Below, piece after piece: positions 29,266 through 33,764 of a stretch of 33,764 nt of DNA. The notes beneath the pieces were generated by a model. That model saw only the letters and a program-made list of their open reading frames with translations, did no database searches and was not told where the DNA came from. The stretch is from Paramarasmius palmivorus (Eukaryota > Basidiomycota > Agaricomycetes > Agaricales > Marasmiaceae). The translations under genes were made by a program, and so were the position numbers. The stretch spans positions 1 through 33,764 of the forward strand of contig JAYKXP010000296.1 of assembly GCA_037176845.1 (NCBI GenBank), in the 5' to 3' direction. Within the stretch, counting starts at the first letter, position 1, and the number at the start of each line of letters is the position of its first letter.

Positions 29266-31007
29266 TGCTCTGCAGATGCAGTAGTAGAGTGATGAAGTGT
29301 AGTGGAACATGTGAGCCTGAGGTCTTTATGCATGATGTGATTCATGGGCGAAACTTCTGTGAAGCACCTCTGCAGACTTCTACAAAGTGTGTATGCAATA
29401 AGGTTGATTCCCTTCACATTCGAAACAACGTAAATAGTACTTGCCCCCTGTTTCCTGAAGTTTACTGTAAGGTTATGGCCTGGCAGAACCAATATATGCA
29501 ACGAAGACCTCGAAGATCTGAACCAAATTTCAGTATCGTTGCTGAACTTGCTGGTCACCCAATCCATAACACTCACATTGAAAGCCAACCCTTGGCTTGC
29601 ACTTAATCAACTGCGACCAATCTCACAAAAAGATATCTGAGGTGTGAGGATAGGAGTAGACCACCTTTCTTGAAGCGTACAGTTTATGTGAGTGAGTTAT
29701 TGTCTCGCACCGGTGACCTGTACAGAGAAGCTTGTCCACACTTGAAAGATGTTAATCTAAATTCACACTGTAAATGGAAAACTTTCCTCTCGGAGTATTT
29801 CGGTTCGAATATATCGCCGATATAGTGTATATCAGGCAATAGCTGAAAAGAGGTGCGATACAATATCTTGTTTGTCTCTGTCATTCTTTCGAGCTGTATA
29901 TTCTCCGTTTACGAGCATAATGTGTGTCACGCCATTATATAGGTTGAAGCTCAGCACTCATGCCTCGCGATCAAACAAAGTTTTTCTGCAGCTTCAATGA
30001 CATTTTACCTGCCAATTAATCATGACGGGGACCCTATCTGGTGGTGTCCCATGACAAGGTTCAGAGTTTTGGGTCGCATAAGAAGAGAACCTTGAATGCA
30101 GGACCTCGCCTGATTGAAGCCTTTGCTCTCTTATCCTACATGATGATCTTGTTGACTTCCCTTCTAACAGCATTCAGTCTCAAATTAAGTAAAACAGTAC
30201 TAGTAGCCGAGAATGTTCTAAAGAACGTCGCTTAGCGTGAATGGTATGTGGAAGTTCAGAGCTGAGGGGACTCCAAACAACAAGAGGATGTGTTGGACAA
30301 TGCTACAGAGGATAATGAAAATGTGATGTGAAGCGGAAAAGCTGGAGCGTTACAGTGAACAATACAGAATATTGTGCTTGAGCCATATAGCTGCCCAAAG
30401 CTGAACCCTCGTTCAGGACATTGACATGGAGCAAGATGGTTTCTCTGGAACTAAAGCAAGAGAGCCCCCACTACTTCCACTTGGAGAGGTTGTATTGAAT
30501 TCGGATACAGAGAAGCGTGAATATGGAACACTGTATCTGAAGGAATACTGGTAGCTAATGAATAGATAAGCAACGGTACAAACATGTAACAACGTACGAC
30601 ACGTACTTCAAGCCCTCGACTTTCCTGCCATTGTCATGAAAAGGACCTGAGAACGTGAGATAATGCTGTATATGGGTACATAAAGTGAGGAAAGTCACTT
30701 TAGTTCAACCTATAACATTAAGAGCAATAAAGGTAGTTGTTGTTGAGAACATGTGCCTACCAGCGACCTGAAACTTGCATTTTAGAGGAACACGTCCTAA
30801 GCAAAAGGCTAAACATAACCGGCTGGACTGAAATGCGTCAAAGTCAGCAATATAACGGCAACTAAGACAGGAACGTATACATTTACTGTCAGCAGCACGA
30901 AAGTCCAGGTATGTGCAAGGTTCTGCGGTGGCTAGATCGGTGGAAGGTTGGTCAGTGCCTAGAGCACAGGATTGAGTACAGTTGGCATCGCAGAGAGTGA
31001 GGTGAAT
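29266..31007. other. 1.7-kb stretch without a supported gene
   Basis: Several frames of 60-120 codons occur on both strands (for example 29262-29588 minus), but none shows motifs, consistent splice sites or a recognisable composition. No tRNA, rRNA or transposon ends noticed. Confidence 0.35.
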
Positions 31008-31388
31008 TTATAATTTCGAGGCTGAAAACGCACTGCTCGGAGCGACATGTAAAAGGTGAGAAGAAAGTTTACAAAATTCAACAATGACATACAATTTCAG
31101 CTCGTCGCCAATGACAATATTGAGCCAGGACACAACTTCGGCCACCGCTCCGACATAGTCGTCTAATAGCACCGCAAATGGCCCTGCTGTCTCGCTACCC
31201 ATGATGGGAGTCCTCTCTCTGTGTTTCTTTGCTATCATACCTCTACCGAGAGGAGAAATGTCGTGGAACGACAGCGAAGGTTGTATCTGATTCTGTGCTC
31301 CTGTTCTCAGCGAAATCGGGCTTGAATTGATGGATCTGGATGTCGCAGTATCGGGTTCTTGATGTTCCTGGCCTTGCTGGGGTGTCAA
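31008..31388 (-). CDS. Unrecognised minus-strand ORF
   Basis: The frame is open for about 126 codons; the first ATG in frame is at 31238. The N-terminal part is Ser/Gln/Thr-rich, then a more globular stretch (AGPFAVLLDDYVGAVAEVVS) that could be an exon. There is no family match and no confirmed splice sites. It may be incidental. Confidence 0.2.
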   Translation of the reverse strand: MTPQQGQEHQEPDTATSRSINSSPISLRTGAQNQIQPSLSFHDISPLGRGMIAKKHRERTPIMGSETAGPFAVLLDDYVGAVAEVVSWLNIVIGDELKLYVIVEFCKLSSHLLHVAPSSAFSASKL

Positions 31389-32009
31389 ACACTTGAACAG
31401 AAAACCATTTGATGATTCTGACCATTATAGACGACAAGAAAAGAGTTTGCTCGTCATCGCCGACAACGGTGGGAGGTGAGCATGGAGATGGTGGTGGTAA
31501 CAGAGGAGAGGAATGTAATGTGTCTGTTTGGTAAACTCATCCGAGTTACCTGAGCGCCAAATAGATCGCGATTCTAGACTATTTCCTTATGTAGAGTTTT
31601 CTTTCCTTCCGCAGAACCGATATGCCGCGTGTCCCACTGTGGGAACACTTTTTCTTCTTTCTCAACGACATCCATCTTCAAAGTTTTAGGTGTGTCTTCA
31701 ACTCTGTTGCGAAGCATAGATCATAGGATAGTGCATGAATATAGAGCATTTATGATATGTTTGAATGCAGGACTGAGGGCACCGTTGAACGGGTTTAATG
31801 TGCTACCCTCTAGTTTTTTTCCCCCTAAGGTCCAAAAAAAAAGCTGATGCCGCATCCCCATAGTACGAACACACTGCAATCAAATACGAACATGTTTTGT
31901 GCCCGTTTGCGTCCCATCGCTTTCTCTCGCTGGTCTTCTTTCAGTCGTGAACTGGTTTACTCGTGCATTCTCGGATGCAGGGCTGATCGATAACGCTGAT
32001 ATTGTATCG
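31389..32009. other. Stretch upstream of the last gene
   Basis: No gene I can support. The end of this interval (from about 31945, after CTTTCAG) is open in frame with the next gene and could contain one more 5' exon. Confidence 0.3.
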
Positions 32010-33595
32010 ATGGACAAGGAAACGATGTGCGTGGTAGCTTTACTCTCCTCATTTGAAACAGACTCATTCTTTACATAGTTCCGATTATACTGCCAACATA
32101 CTTTCTACCCAACTTCTGCCTGAAGAGGTAAATCAACATGAAGACCAAAAACGATACGTGCATGACCTTTACGTCGAGAAAACCTTTTCCGTCCTCGACA
32201 AATTCATACCGCGGTCTAAACACGCAGAATTCCGCAAGATGTTGCTTATCAGTGGTGCTATAGTCTTTGGAATACCAGTGTTGGAAGCTTTCATGCAGCA
32301 GGGCTTCAATTCCACTCTGCGAATCGGTGTAGTCCGAGAGAACTGGAAACAAGTCAAAAAATTCTTTGCAGATATATCATTTGACAGCGCAACCCCTCAC
32401 CCCATCGGATTCGACGAAGACACCCAAGAGTCACTTTGGGATGCCCTACATTCCCCGTCGATGACGCTAAAAATGACCAACAACGATGTGTATGTGGCAG
32501 GTGCTTGTAGGTTGAAGGGTCCTAATGGACGCATGGTAGAGATTGTCCTCGCCAGGACGCACCCTCTTGATTTGGTATTGAACTTGACGTCTAGTACGTG
32601 TTCAATCCTCTTGATGTGGTCGACCTTACTGACATTCATTAACATGCTTACAGCCATGCTTATGAACTTTATGACCGGAACTGACGTCTATATGTTGTAT
32701 CCGCATTTAACACTCCGTGAACGCTTTTTGCTGGACTTGACACGAGGTTCAGAAGAGGAAACCTACCCGGTGTACTTTCATTACCAAAAATTTATTGCCA
32801 ACCCTCGTTTGACGATGTATGACTCGCTCTCTGCAAACAGGGACTTCACGGTTCTTCCTCGTTGAATCGGTGATGAACTTTGCATTGTAGTACTGCTTCC
32901 CACCCTGCAAGTTCCGGACATTCTTTGTCTAGGCCACAGATCCATGATACATGCGCATTCCTGGCGTCTGGTCATCCCCTGTGAGGGCCCTTATGAAATT
33001 GTTACTGATTTCATTGAAGCTAATCGTCTCCGACAGACCTACATTCTGGCACCCGAGGTCAAACACCTCTTGGTCGATAAGCTGCCTAAAGAATGGAATC
33101 ATCCTCAGCCTACTGGTTCTCAAGGACCCTTCATCATCGCGTCAGATCCGGAATTCGACTACCTTACTCATCTACACACTGCTTATGATCAGCTCGCGCT
33201 TGACTCTTCGCCGTGCAAGCAGCTGTTGAAGGCACTATATGACAGTGTTAGTGAATCCCCTGAAGATGTGGGTGTACCTGTCAGTGAGCTGCCTGCAGCG
33301 GCTGTTTCATTCATCACCGTTGACGTGTTATAGAAACTTGCAGCTATCAGAGAAAATAAAGCCAGTGTATGTCTTTTTTCTGACTTTCTTTCTCATTACA
33401 CTTAACTCAGACCTACAGGTCCAAGTCCAGCTGAAGCGCTCTCTCAACAATGACGTTCATGGCCCTCGTATCAAAATGCTGGTGTTTGTAAAACTATCTC
33501 CAAGCCAGGCAGCGTTGAGCGGCAACCAACTGTCCTGCTCAGACACGCAACATCTCAACGATCTAGGGCTGATGATCTACGTTTGTAAGTCTTGA
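32010..33595 (+). pseudogene. Lineage-specific hypothetical gene with two in-frame stops
   Basis: Proposed exons are 32010-32026, 32079-32593, 32654-33364 and 33411-33595; introns begin GTGCGT, GTACGT and GTGTAT. The protein order is MDKETISDYTANIL, LLISGAIVFGIPVLEAF, GRMVEIVLARTHPLDLVLNL, MNFMTGTDVYMLYPHLTLRER, GDELCIVVLLPTL, QVQVQLKRSLNNDVHGPRIK. The arrangement recalls an expanded Agaricomycete family whose start resembles a degenerate nucleotidyltransferase, but I cannot assign a function. TGA at 32863-32865 (just before IGDELC) and TAG at 33331-33333 interrupt an otherwise continuous frame; both fit single-base C-to-T or G-to-A changes. A GTAAGT at 33585 may be a further donor, so the gene could continue past the listed end. 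Confidence 0.5.
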
Positions 33596-33764
33596 ACTTC
33601 CTCCCGGGTAAATGTACTCAATGTTTTTTTCTTGTTCTGTCCTTATTTGTCTTTGGGTGAGACAGAAACGGACCATTCACTACAGTAGTACCCTTGCTTT
33701 GTACAAAACCATCTAGTTGTATCAATCCAATTGCATTTCTTGGTTGCTCTTGCTTTGCTGCTTT
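33596..33764. other. Window end, no supported feature
   Basis: A possible acceptor (GAGACAG, ending at about 33665) precedes a short open stretch and may be a further exon of the previous gene, but the phase does not clearly fit. Confidence 0.2.

Noticed and set aside
1..33764. CRISPR array, rRNA or tRNA genes, bacterial-type operons
   Set aside because: No regularly spaced direct repeats with unique spacers and no rRNA-like or cloverleaf sequence was seen; introns and retroelements show a eukaryotic nuclear context.

Overview
The window looks like nuclear DNA of a mushroom-forming basidiomycete (Agaricomycete), in a repeat-rich accessory region. The reasons are short introns (about 45-60 nt) with GTRNGT-type donors, a Ty3 retrotransposon of a type common in Agaricomycetes, a cysteine-cluster (CxC5/CxC6-like) gene of the kind associated with KDZ transposons, and a GRF-like zinc-finger gene. 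Family assignments rest on motif recognition, not on database searches.

Layout. (1) 1 to about 12.85 kb is one large Ty3/gypsy-type element cut by the left window edge. It has the 3' end of gag-protease, then reverse transcriptase-RNase H-integrase in the -1 frame. Next come two intron-rich antisense genes (7 exons, 362 aa; 15 exons, 794 aa) whose exons all join in frame, then a polypurine tract and a probable 3' LTR. A degenerate 10-bp palindrome, CTWNTANWAG, occurs about 52 times by eye across this block, in coding sequence, introns and LTR alike. I find no exact copy in the remaining 21 kb. (2) 12.9-14.6 kb holds decayed sequence: a weak gag-like remnant, an RGG-repeat frame and a duplicated 72-bp sequence whose hairpin shows compensating changes. 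(3) 14907-17937 is a TA-flanked DNA transposon with perfect 24-bp inverted ends. Its DDE transposase is broken, and it sits inside a small minus-strand reading frame. (4) 18.8-27.8 kb contains two 1072-bp inverted repeats around 6.9 kb that hold two convergent genes. One is a GRF-like gene with a solo LTR lodged in an intron; the other is a KDZ-associated cysteine-cluster gene carrying one nonsense codon. (5) 28.2-33.6 kb holds two lineage-specific hypothetical genes, at least one decayed, separated by long non-coding stretches.

How it fits together. The retroelement genes are intact, whereas most of the other genes carry isolated stop codons that single C-to-T changes explain (CGA to TGA, CAG to TAG). 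That pattern fits mutation of silenced DNA. The strongest lead is the retroelement: its dispersed palindrome plus an antisense gene encoding a Zn2Cys6-spaced cysteine cluster suggests, as inference only, a self-recognition or anti-silencing system resembling the VANC/VANDAL system of Arabidopsis.
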